DNA from: Paramacrobiotus metropolitanus
Taxonomy: Eukaryota > Tardigrada > Eutardigrada > Parachela > Macrobiotidae
Assembly: GCF_019649055.1 (NCBI RefSeq)
Contig: NW_026570225.1
Span: forward strand, 2,790,001 to 2,854,000
Length of the DNA: 64,000 bases
Reading direction: 5' to 3'
The notes below the pieces were generated by a model that worked only from the letters and a program-made list of their open reading frames with translations, did no database searches and was not told where the DNA came from. This document shows, in pieces, positions 48,801-60,523 of the stretch. How positions within the stretch are numbered: position 1 is the first letter of the stretch; each line of letters begins with the position of its first letter. The position numbers and the translations under genes are program-made.

Positions 48801-50353
48801 TTTTCCGTCCGTTTTATAATATTCAGGGATATTCTGGGGTGTTTCTGTGTTTCCCATATTCATACTTCGTGATGATCGGTGATCGCAACATTCCGCGATT
48901 GCATCCCATGGTAGTGGATGGTCCCGTGAAAGCTTTTGCTGAATTTCGTAATGCCAACTGTACAGCGGGATTTGTATATTACAACTCAAGGAAACAAATC
49001 CAGGTGGCGGAACTGGAAGCCATTTGGAATTATGATCACAACTGGCCGACTAGACGAATCAAAGTCCCGGGAACGGTGCACTATCTGTCTTACCATATGG
49101 ATAGTAAGACGTATGTCGCTTGCTGCGCTGTACTGTCACCAGATAAACGAATTATCCATGGCAGTGTCGACCAGGTAGGCACAGAGGTAGCCGAACGAGA
49201 CCCACGGTTTGTGTGTACCTTCCTTCCAAAATTCTCCATACACCTGGTTATGTCGGATGAATGGCAGCTGGTTCCGGATGCTACATACGCTCTCCAGGAT
49301 TTCGAGTTTGCCACCGCTATGAAAGTCTTACCCCTGCGAAACGGTACCGAGACAGGAATGCGAGAATATGTAGTTATTGGCACGAATTTTGCATATGGTG
49401 AAGACGTACAGAGTCGCGGGAGAATCATTCTCCTGGACATTCTAGACGTTGTGGCTGAACCGGATCAGCCTTTGTCGCGTGTGAAACAGAAAGCGATTTA
49501 CGAGGAGGAACAGAAGGGACCGGTTACGGCGCTGTGCGGAGTTAACGGGTACATTGTCAGTGCCATTGGGCAGAAAGTGTTCATTTGGGGACTGAAAGGC
49601 AACAGTTTGGTGGGAGTAGCGTTTTTGGATGTACAGATCTACGTCCATCAGCTGTCGTCGATTAAGGATCTCATCCTGATGGCAGATGTGCAACGCTCCG
49701 TGAGTATTTTGCGCTTTCAAGAGAAATACCGGACGCTGTCCCTGGTTAGCTCGGATCCCAATCAGATGCACACATATGCCACAGAATTCTGCGTGGACAA
49801 TCAGAGTTTGACCGTGGCGGTCACCGACATTCAGCAGGATCTCCACATCTTTCAGTTTGATCCGGATTATTATTTCTCCGCATTTGGCAACCGACTGGTA
49901 CGGCGGATGGAATGCAATTTGGGACAATTCGTGACTAATATGTTTCGACTGCGGTGTTCGGCATTTTATCCGGATGCCGGGCGGGTGGCTGCATTACCGC
50001 TGACGAAAAAGCATTTGACAATGTTCACCACATTGGATGGCGCGGTGGGGTGCTACATGAACATTCCGGAGAAGACATACCGGCGCATTCTGATGATTGA
50101 GACGATTCTCACTAATCACTGCGTGCATCGCGCGGGCCTGAGTCCGCGGTTGTACTGGAATGCCCGGACGAATCCTGACCAGAGATTCGATCTGGTGGGC
50201 AATATCAAGACCGTAGCTGACGGACGAGTTGGAAGTTTGTATTTGGAATTGGATCAAACGGAAAAATACGAAGTGGCCATGAAAATCGGGTGTTCGGTTG
50301 ATACACTGATTGAAGAGCTGCTGGATATTGAGCGGCAGACTGCGGCATTTTGA
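45833..50353 (+). CDS. CPSF1: Cleavage and polyadenylation specificity factor subunit 1 (CPSF160)
   Basis: Three coding exons in phase: 45833-46793, 46923-47782 and 47870-50353; 1,434 residues against 1,443 in human. CPSF160 is the scaffold of the CPSF complex and, with WDR33 and CPSF30, positions the machinery at AAUAAA for mRNA 3'-end formation in the nucleus. It is built from three beta-propellers. Recognisable segments are RFLHPPTAVHNAVYCNFF at the start, VRVDPDNRCAVMRLY, GISLNSTTAGSTRFPLRPE across the first junction, and GPVTALCGVNGYIVSAIGQK. The C-terminus reads FDLVGNIKTVADGR onward. An acidic DDDDEDD insertion lies in blade 1-2 (about residues 63-70). The ATG at 45833 follows a probable UTR splice acceptor. 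Confidence 0.97.
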
Positions 50354-50517
50354 AATTGTTCTTTGTTTCTTATCGCACTACTATGTATGCCTAGTGTTGC
50401 ATGGGTGTTCGCATGTCCTTTGGAAAGGCCCGATCAATGGCTCTGATTTCGAAAGCTCACGTTTTCTCGACTTTGTTTGTGTAGTATTTCCGAGTTAATT
50501 TATATTTAAATTGTCTC

Positions 50518-50523
50518 AATAAA
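50518..50523 (+). terminator. Polyadenylation signal AATAAA for CPSF1
   Basis: AATAAA 165 bases after the CPSF1 stop, with GT-rich sequence following. Confidence 0.6.
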
Positions 50524-51001
50524 GTGGTATACTGGAAAACAATATTTTACGCCGTTATACATGAGTGATTTTGCTAGTACATAATGCATACCTATTAGTA
50601 GGTAGTACATGGCGAACGCAGAGAGGTTATGCCGTTATGCTAATAATAATTGATTAAGGAGATCTATTGGTGAATTAGGCAAGTGTCTTTCTCTAGTTTT
50701 TAGTTTTTACTCTTTAGTTGACCGAAGTAGAATCCTTAAGCTTTTTCTTATAATACATAGGCCTGTGTGCTGGTTGCAAATTTGTCGTTTTATCAGCGTA
50801 TTCGTAGACTGTAGAGTAGTGCGTACTCGTGCTTCACGGCGACAATGTTGAGGATTTGATGTTTGGTTACAGTATTTAAATCTTTCACGAAAATGATTAA
50901 AGCGTTCATATTTGTACTACAGTTATAGTACAGTTATTCATAAGTACAGTTCTAGCACAGTTACTCATAAGTTGTCATAATGAATAAAATATCACTTATA
51001 T
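50524..51001. other. Intergenic region upstream of POP5
   Basis: No protein recognised. A loose repeat of AGTACAGTT/AGCACAGTTACTCATAAG occurs at about 50920-50975, just upstream of POP5. A possible POP5 first exon is at 50609-50625. Confidence 0.4.
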
Positions 51002-51493
51002 ATGAGCGTCATCATTAACGAATTCTTGTTTTGCAGTTATTTCCTGTTGGAACTCATACCCGAAAGTCCCAGAGCGGTCCAGAAACTGCAAGACGGCGAA
51101 ATCTACAAAGCGATCGCCACTGCCTTACGTCAATTACACGGCGACGAAGGGCTTGCAGCACAGCAAAGTAACATGAGAGTAAAATATCTCAATCCGGAAA
51201 CTGGAATAGTGTTCCTGCGTTCACGGCGAGGGCCGCATGAGATGGTGAAAGATGCTATGGGTCATATTAATCGGATCGGGAACTGTATCACAAAGGTGGC
51301 GATTATCCACATTTCCGGAACCATGCGATCATCGCAAAAATTCCTCGTGCGACACCACAGGAGAGAACTGCTGAAAATGTTGGCAGTGTGCCGTACTGAA
51401 CAGCAGCGCGATGCGATACGAAAAGCGATGAATGGCTTGCTGGACAACGTCACCGGAAAGCCAGTCGAATCAGAGCGAATGGAGGTGGATTAG
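51002..51493 (+). CDS. POP5: Ribonuclease P/MRP protein subunit POP5
   Basis: Reads on from SYFLLELIPES in the family pattern, with NMRVKYLNPETGIVFLRSRR, the run HISGTMRSSQKFLVRHHRRE and a charged C-terminus. POP5 is a shared protein of RNase P (tRNA 5' leader removal) and RNase MRP (rRNA processing). The start is uncertain. The family normally begins with a short basic peptide ending in R directly before YLLxEL, and TTGTTTTGCAG ending at 51036 is a good splice acceptor at exactly that place. So a tiny first exon probably lies upstream. 50609-50625 (ATG to a GTTATG donor) fits the phase but lacks the usual basic residues. Without splicing, the ATG at 51002 gives 163 residues. Confidence 0.88.
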   Translation: MSVIINEFLFCSYFLLELIPESPRAVQKLQDGEIYKAIATALRQLHGDEGLAAQQSNMRVKYLNPETGIVFLRSRRGPHEMVKDAMGHINRIGNCITKVAIIHISGTMRSSQKFLVRHHRRELLKMLAVCRTEQQRDAIRKAMNGLLDNVTGKPVESERMEVD

Positions 51494-51807
51494 AAACTTG
51501 GTTTTGTGTAAATCTGCGCTTTTTTGTGTTTAGACATGCCCTTGTTTGTTGTTACTTCCGATCGAGCCAGTGTAATAAGTACATTGATGCAGTACCGGCT
51601 ACTGTACCGCCTTTAACGCCTTATTTGGCCAAAATCCCCCTGAAAAAACTGTCAAGCATTTTTTTGTCTATGCACCAGTACAACAACAAAATCTTTTCTT
51701 CTCATTATCGATTAAATTGGTTTCTAAGGTAAACACAAAGTATGACTATGCACCAATCTGAACTGCTGACACAAAAGACCATAACACAAAGACCAACACG
51801 CGCATGA
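51494..51807. other. Convergent 3' region between POP5 and TYW1
   Basis: About 310 bases, T/A-rich, no coding exon or canonical AATAAA recognised. Confidence 0.4.
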
Positions 51808-54800
51808 TCAACATCCACTAACATCTTTTCGATTTTTACGGAAGAATCGAACTTCTTCCGGGTCAAAACCTCTCTCTTTGCACCCATACACCGCCCAGTA
51901 CGGTGTTTTGGCCATGTAATTCTCTGACCTGAAAGTCTTCCCATGCTTCTGATATTCCTGGACCAGTTCATGGAATTTGTCGTAATCGATCCACGTCCAC
52001 CATTCTCCATTCACTTTGAACTAACGAAACAAAAACAAAAAACCGATAAAAAAGACATTTTGTATGCTATTAAATCCCATCAGGTTTGATTCTTGAAAAC
52101 ATGAGATCTGACCCAATAAAAATTCTAACCGAAAGATTGTTAAAGCGAACAAACTAAAACATCATAGAACCGTGCATACCTTTTTGTCAGCCAAAAGCAA
52201 ACAATTGGAATGTTCGTGTTCGGAGGCTATTTCGTAATTTGGTAGTAATTCTTCCATTTTTTTCACGAACGACATCACTTCTTCATGCCATGGCACATTT
52301 TCCATAGTCAAACCGCCTTTGGCATCTCCACAGTATGTAACGCCCTGTAATATGCATGGAATATTGCAACCATACAAGCAACTGTAATCCTTTGAAAACT
52401 ACCAGATAATGAGCAAATCCAATGCAAGTAGCTGGGCTTACTTTTATTTCGATGAAATCGGGTTTTCCCAGATCCACTAATTTGGCATACCCTTCGATTT
52501 CACTAACATTAAAGGATTTGACCAAAGTTAAACGATAAACTGTCCTCTGGCCCTGTAATGAAAGAAAATCACAGTTTCACATGAAGTCTAATTCGGTCAC
52601 GCATACCTTTATAGTACAGTACCTTTTCAGATAAAGCCTTCAGACTGTCGATGTAGCGTTCCCAAAAGTCTCCAAATAGGGGGCGGTCAATCTTTTTTAG
52701 GCTTTCTTTATTGCTGGCATCGATCGATACATATAGCTGCGTTACCGGCGATAGCGCACGAATGGCATCAGGAAACTGTGCATTTGTAACGAGGAACGTG
52801 GAGATTTTCCGGGCATGTAGCATCCGCACCAGTTCGTTTATTGCCGGATACATGATTGGTTCGCCCACAAGCGAAAGGGCGCAATGTCTGGGTTCCAGAC
52901 CTTCATTAAACCTTTCCGTTTTCACCCCAGGTACACCTATAACGATGATCTGGAAAATCATGTTTATCCACCAAACTAACCGAAAATTTTTGCGTTACGA
53001 TGATCGATCCTCGAAATATGCTCTCTACACAATAAACCATTTATTGCTTTTGTCAGCGATTATAATATGAGTACACTGCACCTTTAAACTGTTTGATCAT
53101 TTGCATATGGTTATCCAAAGCTTCTGAGAAGATCTGCTCCGGGGGATCCATTTTCCACCGCCATTCCGTGCCGACAGGATTAGTATGGTGCCTCCAGCAG
53201 AATACGCATTTATTTGCACACGCCAAACTTGGTGTAGCCTCCATACACCGATGGCTTTCAATTCCGTAAAAGGTGTGCTTATAACAACCTCCTCTGCCCC
53301 GCAACATCGACTACAAAATGCAAGATAACAAGTGCCCACCAACTGAATTATGTACCTTTAGTAATAACTGTTTAATATAAAACAAAACACGGAGAGGGTA
53401 AAATACACTACCATACGTAATATTCTGATCTACCCGTACATACCTTAGTCCAGCGGCATAATTTTACTCCCGAATGGGATCCCACGATGCGATAGCCTTG
53501 CTTAGAAAGTGCTGCTCTCAGTTCAGGAGTAACCATTTCTTTAGCAACATTCGAATCATCGTTCTTTCGTATACGGCGAACTTTCGCACGACCATTCTCA
53601 AGCACGCGCGTTTTCTGTTTGAGAACAGAAGATATTGCCATCCATAATAAACGCATTATGCAATAAGCATAGCAATCACAACTGTACAAGTACATAGTTA
53701 CACACCTTTGCACTGCTGATTTTGTCGGCCACATTTCCTAAATCTTCCAGATCCATAACTTTGCCATCTCCCGACTCATATCCATTTTCCTCTTCTTCGC
53801 TGGTTGTTTCAAACAGTTCCTGTACAATGTTTCTTATAAAATCAGATCATTCTCATTGTCAGCCCTTGTTGCGAAACTAACGTTGTCATCAATTAAGGAT
53901 TCACTATCATTATCGCCGCCACTGTCGCTGCCGTCCAATCTTCGAAGGAACGTAGTCATCCACTGGCGGAAATCTTCGTGCATACCTGGCAAAAATTAAA
54001 ACACAAGCGAAATGGATAAATGGTTCTCTACTTACAAAAAGAACATGACATTACCGGCATAACATAAACACCTAACAAAAGCATACTAATGAGGGAACAC
54101 CGAACAATCTCTTCACCCCTTACAAAATTTCGTTTTTCTACCTCATCTTCGTTAGAAATTCATTTCCGCTACGGTACGGTAAAAAAACAATTTCTCACGG
54201 TTACCTCCATATTTGCTGGACACAACGTCCTCATCGCCCAGTCCCAGAGAAGAGATAGGAGCCGCAGACAAATTCAATAAATCTGCATATACAGATTTCG
54301 CCACCTAAAATATTCACAGTGTGATCCTGGAAACAAACTTTCAAAATGCGAGAATATTTTTTAACACACATTGCCAAACAAATAATTACCTTGTTGTAGT
54401 TTTTTCCATATGATGAATTACCCAACCCAAACACTGCAAACTTCATGTCCTTCAGGTAGCTTTTAGACACTCTAAAATCGTCGACTGTATCCTTTAACCA
54501 CAAGGCAAACCATTTTGCCGAGGGAGGCGGCTCGCCGTCCGTCCAAGTTGAGAGAATGAAGACATGCGCGACATCAGCTGACAGCTAACAATGAAGACGT
54601 ACGTCGTACATGCACATCATTACAATATCGCAATGACACCCGGCCAAATCAATGTTTCTTTACAAACCTCATTCAAAAATTTTTCAGGGTCCCAAGTTGA
54701 TAAGTCGAGAATTTCACACTTCCGATTACTCACGTGCTCGTTCACTGCGCCAGCTAGCTCTTGTGCAAATTTCTGTAAACACACAGCCCTTATGTAAGTT

Positions 54801-55271
54801 ATATGGACATGGAAATTTTAACCATTACAATTTACATGGTACACTCTACGTTCGTGAAAGGAACACTTTCCGGCATACTTTAGCTGTTCCACCTTCGGAT
54901 CCGTAATAAATCTTCGCCTCTGCGAAGACTTTCTCTCCATGTGTTTTCAGTTCGTTCTTACAGCATATTCCCGAATCGCTTTCAGATTTGCAGACGCACT
55001 TTGCGGAAAAAAGCTTCTGCTGCGGTACTTCACGGTCTTCGTCAAGGGATTCACTGGTTTCTCCTGTGTCACTAGTTGCCGTTTTATCACAAACAGCTCC
55101 AGATGCACCAGCAGAAACAGTATTACCGGGCTCAGGATTGTTTGTCGGATTCTGCGCCGCGAGTTGGCGAAGATGATATCGTTTCAGCACAACTTGTACA
55201 AAATAACCAAACGCTGCAGTAAAAATAAACAGGGTGCAGTAGTCAATCAGGTACGACGCAATTTCCGACAT
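51808..55271 (-). CDS. TYW1: S-adenosylmethionine-dependent tRNA 4-demethylwyosine synthase
   Basis: Twelve exons, all in phase: 55271-54879, 54772-54668, 54584-54390, 54304-54205, 53985-53882, 53819-53706, 53614-53444, 53310-53082, 52936-52623, 52552-52442, 52344-52180 and 52020-51808; 737 residues (human 732). TYW1 condenses N1-methylguanosine-37 of tRNA-Phe with pyruvate to make the tricyclic core of wybutosine. Order of parts: N-terminal membrane anchor (YCTLFIFTAAFGYFVQVVL); flavodoxin-like domain from IYYGSEGGTAK through STWTDGEPPPSAKWF and AVFGLGNSSYGKNYNK; an acidic linker; then the radical-SAM domain. The cluster motif is CANKCVFC, followed by WRHHTNPVGTEWRWKMDPPE, ALSLVGEPIMYP and EHEHSNCLLL. 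The end is RKDVSGC. All catalytic signatures are intact. Divergent from SBDS with 392 bases between start codons. Confidence 0.97.
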
Positions 55272-55663
55272 ATTGTGGGACCAACATCGACCAGATTCGC
55301 AATTCAGCGAAGAAAAAAACCACCAGATTAAAAACGGCGAAATATTCACGATCAAAATAACAAATTATGCGAACAGTTATCCGCACCCATAATGAAATCA
55401 ACACTTACAAAAACTCAAAATTTGATCACAAGCAGAACCGCAACGAAAAACCAAAAAAAATTAATTGACTCCACCTCAGATTTCGTCTATTGGGCCACTT
55501 ACCCAATGCAGTATAAACTGTAGCCTGTCAGTCATAGCCAAATGTTCCATATAAACCACAAATGTTTATTGTGTGAATACCAGCGGTTTTTGTTATTGGC
55601 GGGGATATTTCGTTTTTTTTTTAATAGAATTACTCCTATAAAAGTACCGGACTTTCGTTGGAA
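55272..55663. promoter_or_regulatory. Short divergent promoter region, TYW1 / SBDS
   Basis: Only 392 bases separate the two ATGs, which point away from each other, so the two genes probably share a bidirectional promoter. The right half is T-rich. No TATA or other element was identified with confidence. Confidence 0.55.
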
Positions 55664-57220
55664 ATGGCTACGATTTTTACCCCTACAAATCAGATACGAC
55701 TCACAAATGTGGCTGTTGTTCGCATGAAAAAAGGTGGCAAAAGATTCGAGATCGCCTGCTATAAAAATAAAGTATTGTCGTGGAGAAATGGAGCGTAAGT
55801 TCTTTTAGGACTAGTTCTTTGAGCTTCTCATTGATAATTCTGATATTGAAAGTAATGATGATGTTAAATTGCATCCTGATTCATGGTTGAAATTGGTTAC
55901 TGCGAAATGTGTGACGCACGGATGATAAACGTGCGTGAAAGTTTTACGGCAAATTCTCAGATTTGATCAGTGTTTTTTCGATCTAACCATATTTTGATCA
56001 ATTTGATGTGAGATGAAAGTTGATTGTTTTGTTTCAGGGAGAAAGACATTGACGAAGTTCTTCAGACCCATACCGTGTTCACAAATGTTTCTAAAGGCGA
56101 ATTGGCAAAGAAAGAAGATTTAGTGAAAGCCTTCTCCATAGAAGACCAAACAGAAATATGTAAACAGGTGAGTTAATTTTTTACTTTAAATTCTCACGGA
56201 CTGTAATACGGTACATCTCGCAAGTACTCATAGACATATGACCGCGTACGACATTTCTTTAAACTGAAGCTGGATTTTTGCGCAAAATATCGCACTTCGT
56301 TTGTTTCAGATTTGAAGTTGATGTTTGAATTAACTTTTATGATTTTTATTTTTTACCCGATGGCGTAATAATGATAACTAATATTTTTCTGTTTTCAGCG
56401 CCAAGCAAAGGATTGCATGTGCTGTACTCGTATGCACGATGCAGTCTTTCGGATTCATTTTTCTTCTTTTACTGTTGCATCATATATCGCTCGATGTGAT
56501 CATGTGAGTAAAACCGATAATATTTCCTTGTGCAGATACTGGCAAAAGGTGAACTGCAAGTGTCCGACAAAGAACGACAAGTGCAACAGGATGCCACTCT
56601 CAAAGAGATTGCCACGATTGTCGCCGATAAGTGCATAAATCCCGACACTAAACGTCCTTATCCCGTGAGCATGATTGAAACAGGCATGAAAGATATTCAT
56701 TATTCTGTCAAACCCAACAAAAACGCTAAACAACAGGTTGGTTTTTTTACTTTCAATTTCCAAACATTCAGAAGTCAAGCATCACGTACTCAGTTACAGT
56801 AACTGTTTACACCAGGCACTGGAAGTGATCAAACAACTGAAAGAATCGATGAATATCGACAGGGCGCAGATGCGCCTGGCCATCGGACTACCGGCCAAGG
56901 ATGCCAAGCGTCTTCAGGAAAAACTGACCAAGCTTGCATCAAAAGTCGAAGAAGAAAACTGGGCAGAAGGAGACTTACATGTGGTACGAATATTTCTGTG
57001 GTTCACTGATGCAGTCTAAAAATCCATAGGCGCGTACGCCTATGATATTGTTTCTTGATTTTACAAGGTTTTCGTCTGACTGACATTTTTGTAGGTATGC
57101 TTGATTGATCCCGGTGCTTTTCGAGCTGTGGACGAATTAATAAGGGCCGAAACAAAAGGGAAAGGCACTTTGGAAGTATTGAGCCTGAAAGACGTAGAAG
57201 AAGGAGAAGAGTTTATGTAA
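55664..57220 (+). CDS. SBDS: Ribosome maturation protein SBDS
   Basis: Five exons in phase: 55664-55794, 56038-56167, 56536-56736, 56816-56983 and 57095-57220; 251 residues (human 250). SBDS works with the GTPase EFL1 to release eIF6 from the pre-60S subunit in the cytoplasm. The N-terminal FYSH domain reads [33 protein letters not shown] and [17 protein letters not shown]. The middle helical domain has [13 protein letters not shown] and [17 protein letters not shown]. The C-terminal domain has [16 protein letters not shown] and [17 protein letters not shown]. The gene ends only 80 bases from the convergent mevalonate kinase gene. Confidence 0.98.
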
Positions 57221-57232
57221 CGCGTTCATATT

Positions 57233-57238
57233 TTTATT
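57233..57238 (-). terminator. Polyadenylation signal AATAAA for mevalonate kinase
   Basis: TTTATT on the plus strand, 63 bases past the mevalonate kinase stop and 13 bases past the SBDS stop. The two 3' UTRs must therefore overlap. Confidence 0.6.
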
Positions 57239-57300
57239 GTAGTGTTTGAAACCAGTTTTGATTCTCACAAGTTTTTTAGTTCTTGAAAGGTTCAGTGTAG

Positions 57301-59552
57301 TTAAGTAACGGAGTGAAAGAGAATTCCCGGTCCTCCGATATCCGCAGTCAGAGGCCGAAAATCCATTTTTCGAAATTCCGTCATGAGAGATTCTCGAAGA
57401 TGTTCGAATTTCACAATATCTGCCGAAAATAAATCGGGTTAGTTTCTGTCTTCCGCGAAACCACCAGTTTCTGTCTTCCGCGAAAATACCTGGATCAAAA
57501 AGTACAAGAGCACAGCCGCCACCACCGGCACCAGTTAATTTGGCTGCTTGTCCCCACTTCTGTGCTGCAGCACATATAGCGTCCAAAGCCGGGTGGCTCA
57601 CACCCAAAGCGCAGAGAAGATGGTTGTTCATCGTAATCAGTTCCTGGTCAAGGAAAAACATGCAATTTGTATTTTTAAAAATGTATTTGTATTTTTAAAA
57701 ATTACTTTATTTTATTTGTATGCAATTTTGTATTTGTTACAAAAGTGTTATCAGGCTACAGATTAGAACCGGCAAAATCATGGATAAAAGTAGTGTACAG
57801 AGCACTTGCCGAAAGAACTTCGTATTCTTCCGCGGTAGGTGCACCAGCTCCATGTTGTAGAATCTGATAGGCCATGTTCGATACTCCATCGATGGAATCC
57901 AAAATGGGATCGATTACATCTGGGTACTAAAAAGCACCAGTTAAAAAACCATGCTAATAACCTGTAACATTTTTCACGAGGGAAGCCAAAGCAAACTCTC
58001 TAAATGGCGGCCATAACCAAAAAAATTTGTACAAGAAAAAGAAACTGGCTCACTTTATAACAAGACGGAAACTTACTAACTTTCGGCGTCGCTGCACTAA
58101 ATCAACCATTTTTTTCGTGTCTCTCTGAATTAGCGTGTCCACCAAAACAACATCCAGCTTCAATCGGCATGGTATTCTGGTCATTTCGCGATTGTGGTAC
58201 TTGATAATGCCTCCGTAAGTGCTAACGGTATTATCAACACCGGATGCGTTTCCATGTATGATTTTTTCCATGAGAAAAGCCCAGTGATTAATCAGAGCCA
58301 GCTGGTCGGGCAGCGGCGTAGCTTTTCCGGAAATACCATCAAACAACTTTGGATCACACGCGATAATGTCAAAATACTGCAGCAATGCCGCCGAAATACA
58401 AACAGAAAACGCCGCCGATGACCCCAGTCCAGCGCCGACAACGATGTCGGAAGAAATGCAAATTGATACCGACGGAGGTACATTCCGCCTGGAACAGTAA
58501 ACGACGTTGTCAACTTTCTTAACACCAGCAGACGGCCTTCATTATTTGTGGTCAAATGTTGTCACGCACCGCTTGAGCTTGCAAAGCTTGACAAGAACAT
58601 AGAAGAAGCTTGCAAGCGCTACTTGCTGTTTTGAATCCAATGCTCCTCCCCTGGTTCCATTGCTTTTAGCTTCGTTTTCTCTGGACTGGAAAGATCCGAG
58701 AAAGCTTCCGATCCTCGCCAAAAGTGGCTCATCCAACACTGTTTCCGGACCTTGTTCGTCGACCTGAGCGGAATCTGCATTACAACAAAATAATTAATAC
58801 AGTCCGCCGAGGCGCCACGACAATTTGTTTATATTTAAGTGAGTATTATTTACTAAAAATAGAACAATAAATTAACAAAAACAATTAATAATACTTCGAA
58901 AATTAGAAAGTAATGTTCCAGCAAGAGTATTTGTAAAATCGAGGGCTAATCAAGGATACTGCAATCAAGAATGATCGGAAGGTGCCCGCTGCGGTTTCGC
59001 TAAGGTTTTTCAAACACTTTGTGCATTAGTAAATAAAACAGTAGAGTATTAAGTAATGATATAACTCTTTCACAGTTTTCAGTAAATCAGTTTTTTCTCT
59101 ACGATAGCCGATGGGTAATCGTAATTTTCACTTTCTAACCGCCATTTTCAATTCTTAGTTTTAAAGTAATGCGCAGAAATGTAATATGCATAACCATGCT
59201 CAAAACACATGTTTTGTATGCAGAAGGCCTGCCTACCTATCAGCTGCGGAAAATCCAGTACGCTCCAACTACTTTTTTCCAGAAATCGCTCCATCGAAAA
59301 CGATATTTCGTTGTTAACGGTTTCATGCAAATCCAGGCGCGTACGCAGTCCCAGGCTAATAGCTACTGCAGCCTAAAAAACATTTTCACTAATTGCGAAT
59401 TCATTTTCAAGGAGCTTGCCAGCTTGGATATGTTGGTATCAGCAGAACTCACTGACGACACTTACCTTTTGGAATACTACGGCGTGTTCTCCGTGCAAAA
59501 TAATTTTGCCTGGTGAGCTGACTCGAATGTGCTTTCCCGAATCTATAGCCAT
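57301..59552 (-). CDS. MVK: Mevalonate kinase
   Basis: Seven exons in phase: 59552-59466, 59372-59237, 58774-58570, 58488-58077, 57926-57810, 57643-57490 and 57419-57301; 409 residues (human 396). It phosphorylates mevalonate with ATP, the first kinase step of isoprenoid synthesis. All three GHMP-kinase motifs are intact: PGKIILHGEHAVVF at the N-terminus, the ATP-binding loop VVGAGLGSSAAFSVC, and KLTGAGGGGCALVLFDP near the C-terminus. IHGNASGVDNTVSTYGG holds the catalytic Asp region. The join between the fifth and sixth exons needs a GC-AG intron (CG|GCAAGT at 57810/57809), which restores EEYEVLSELITMNNH in register with the human protein. The last intron contains a 25-base tandem duplication. 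Confidence 0.95.
57441..57490. repeat. 25-base tandem duplication in the last mevalonate kinase intron
   Basis: AGTTTCTGTCTTCCGCGAAA followed by five bases is repeated immediately, 57441-57465 and 57466-57490, differing only in the last five bases. The right-hand copy includes the 5' splice site of the intron. Confidence 0.9.
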
Positions 59553-60523
59553 CGCTGCGCTACCACTTACCACAAATTAAAGAAAATAAAAACTGTTGTT
59601 GTTGCTCGAATGCAACAAACTTTCCTGTGTTTAAAAATCAAAAAATGCCCAACACAGCTGCATTTTCGCAGCGGCATCAGTTAGACTAGCCGCCGATCGA
59701 TGCGCAGTTTCCAACGTGTACCCATGACATTCGGCAGTCCACTTCCCAAAGGATGAAAGATTAAAACGTATTTCTTTCATTCTATCAGATCGGACTTTGA
59801 AATCTTTAGCAGTTCCCAATCACCGGTCTCTGTGATGGCTGCGCACCCATAAAGTACACTAAACATACAGCAAAGAAATAATTATAGATACAAGTCATAC
59901 TATATAAATACGTATGAAGGATCTGTGGTAGAAGTGTGACGGAGACATGACACAGCAAAATCTGACAATTCAGTAGAAATACTATTTTATGCACTTATTG
60001 TTTATTTGTACAATTACGTTAACACGGAAACCGAAAATAAGTTATTCCCGTTGATCAGAATGTACGTACATGCCTACATGCATGGTATAATATATTATTG
60101 TCTGATGCAATGGCTTACTCAAGATCACAGATTCCGAAAAACGATTACAGTAAATTTAAAATGCGACAGGCAGCGAACAGCGAACAGAATTCCTGGAGTG
60201 TTCCAGGCTGCAGTCACTGCCGGTTTGGCGGCAAATAAATGTAGTCTTAAAAGCCTCCTCCGGCTCGTATCTGTACTAGGTGATCTGGTTGTAAATCTTC
60301 TCTATCGCACTAGCTTCTTATTCTTTCTCTGCTACAGATTTTTGAAATTCACAAAAGTCAAAACCCACAGGATATAGACCTTACCGTTAATGGAGTAACA
60401 CAACATCTGCAAATTTAGGCAGTCGAACAATCGAACAACAGAAAAAATTTCCTCCAGCAACAAACGCCGATCGAAGTGTATGTAATCAGAGAGTCCAGCA
60501 AATACAACCGGTATAATAAGTAT
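59553..60523. other. Intergenic region between transferrin 3' end and mevalonate kinase start
   Basis: About 970 bases containing the mevalonate kinase promoter and the transferrin-like 3' UTR. Open frames at 59631-59819, 59806-59994 and 60006-60377 have no recognisable domain. Confidence 0.45.

Noticed and set aside
54846-55355. Longer N-terminal extension of TYW1 starting near 55355
   Set aside because: There is no ATG in that extension; it opens with TTG. The first ATG at 55271 gives a length matching the family.
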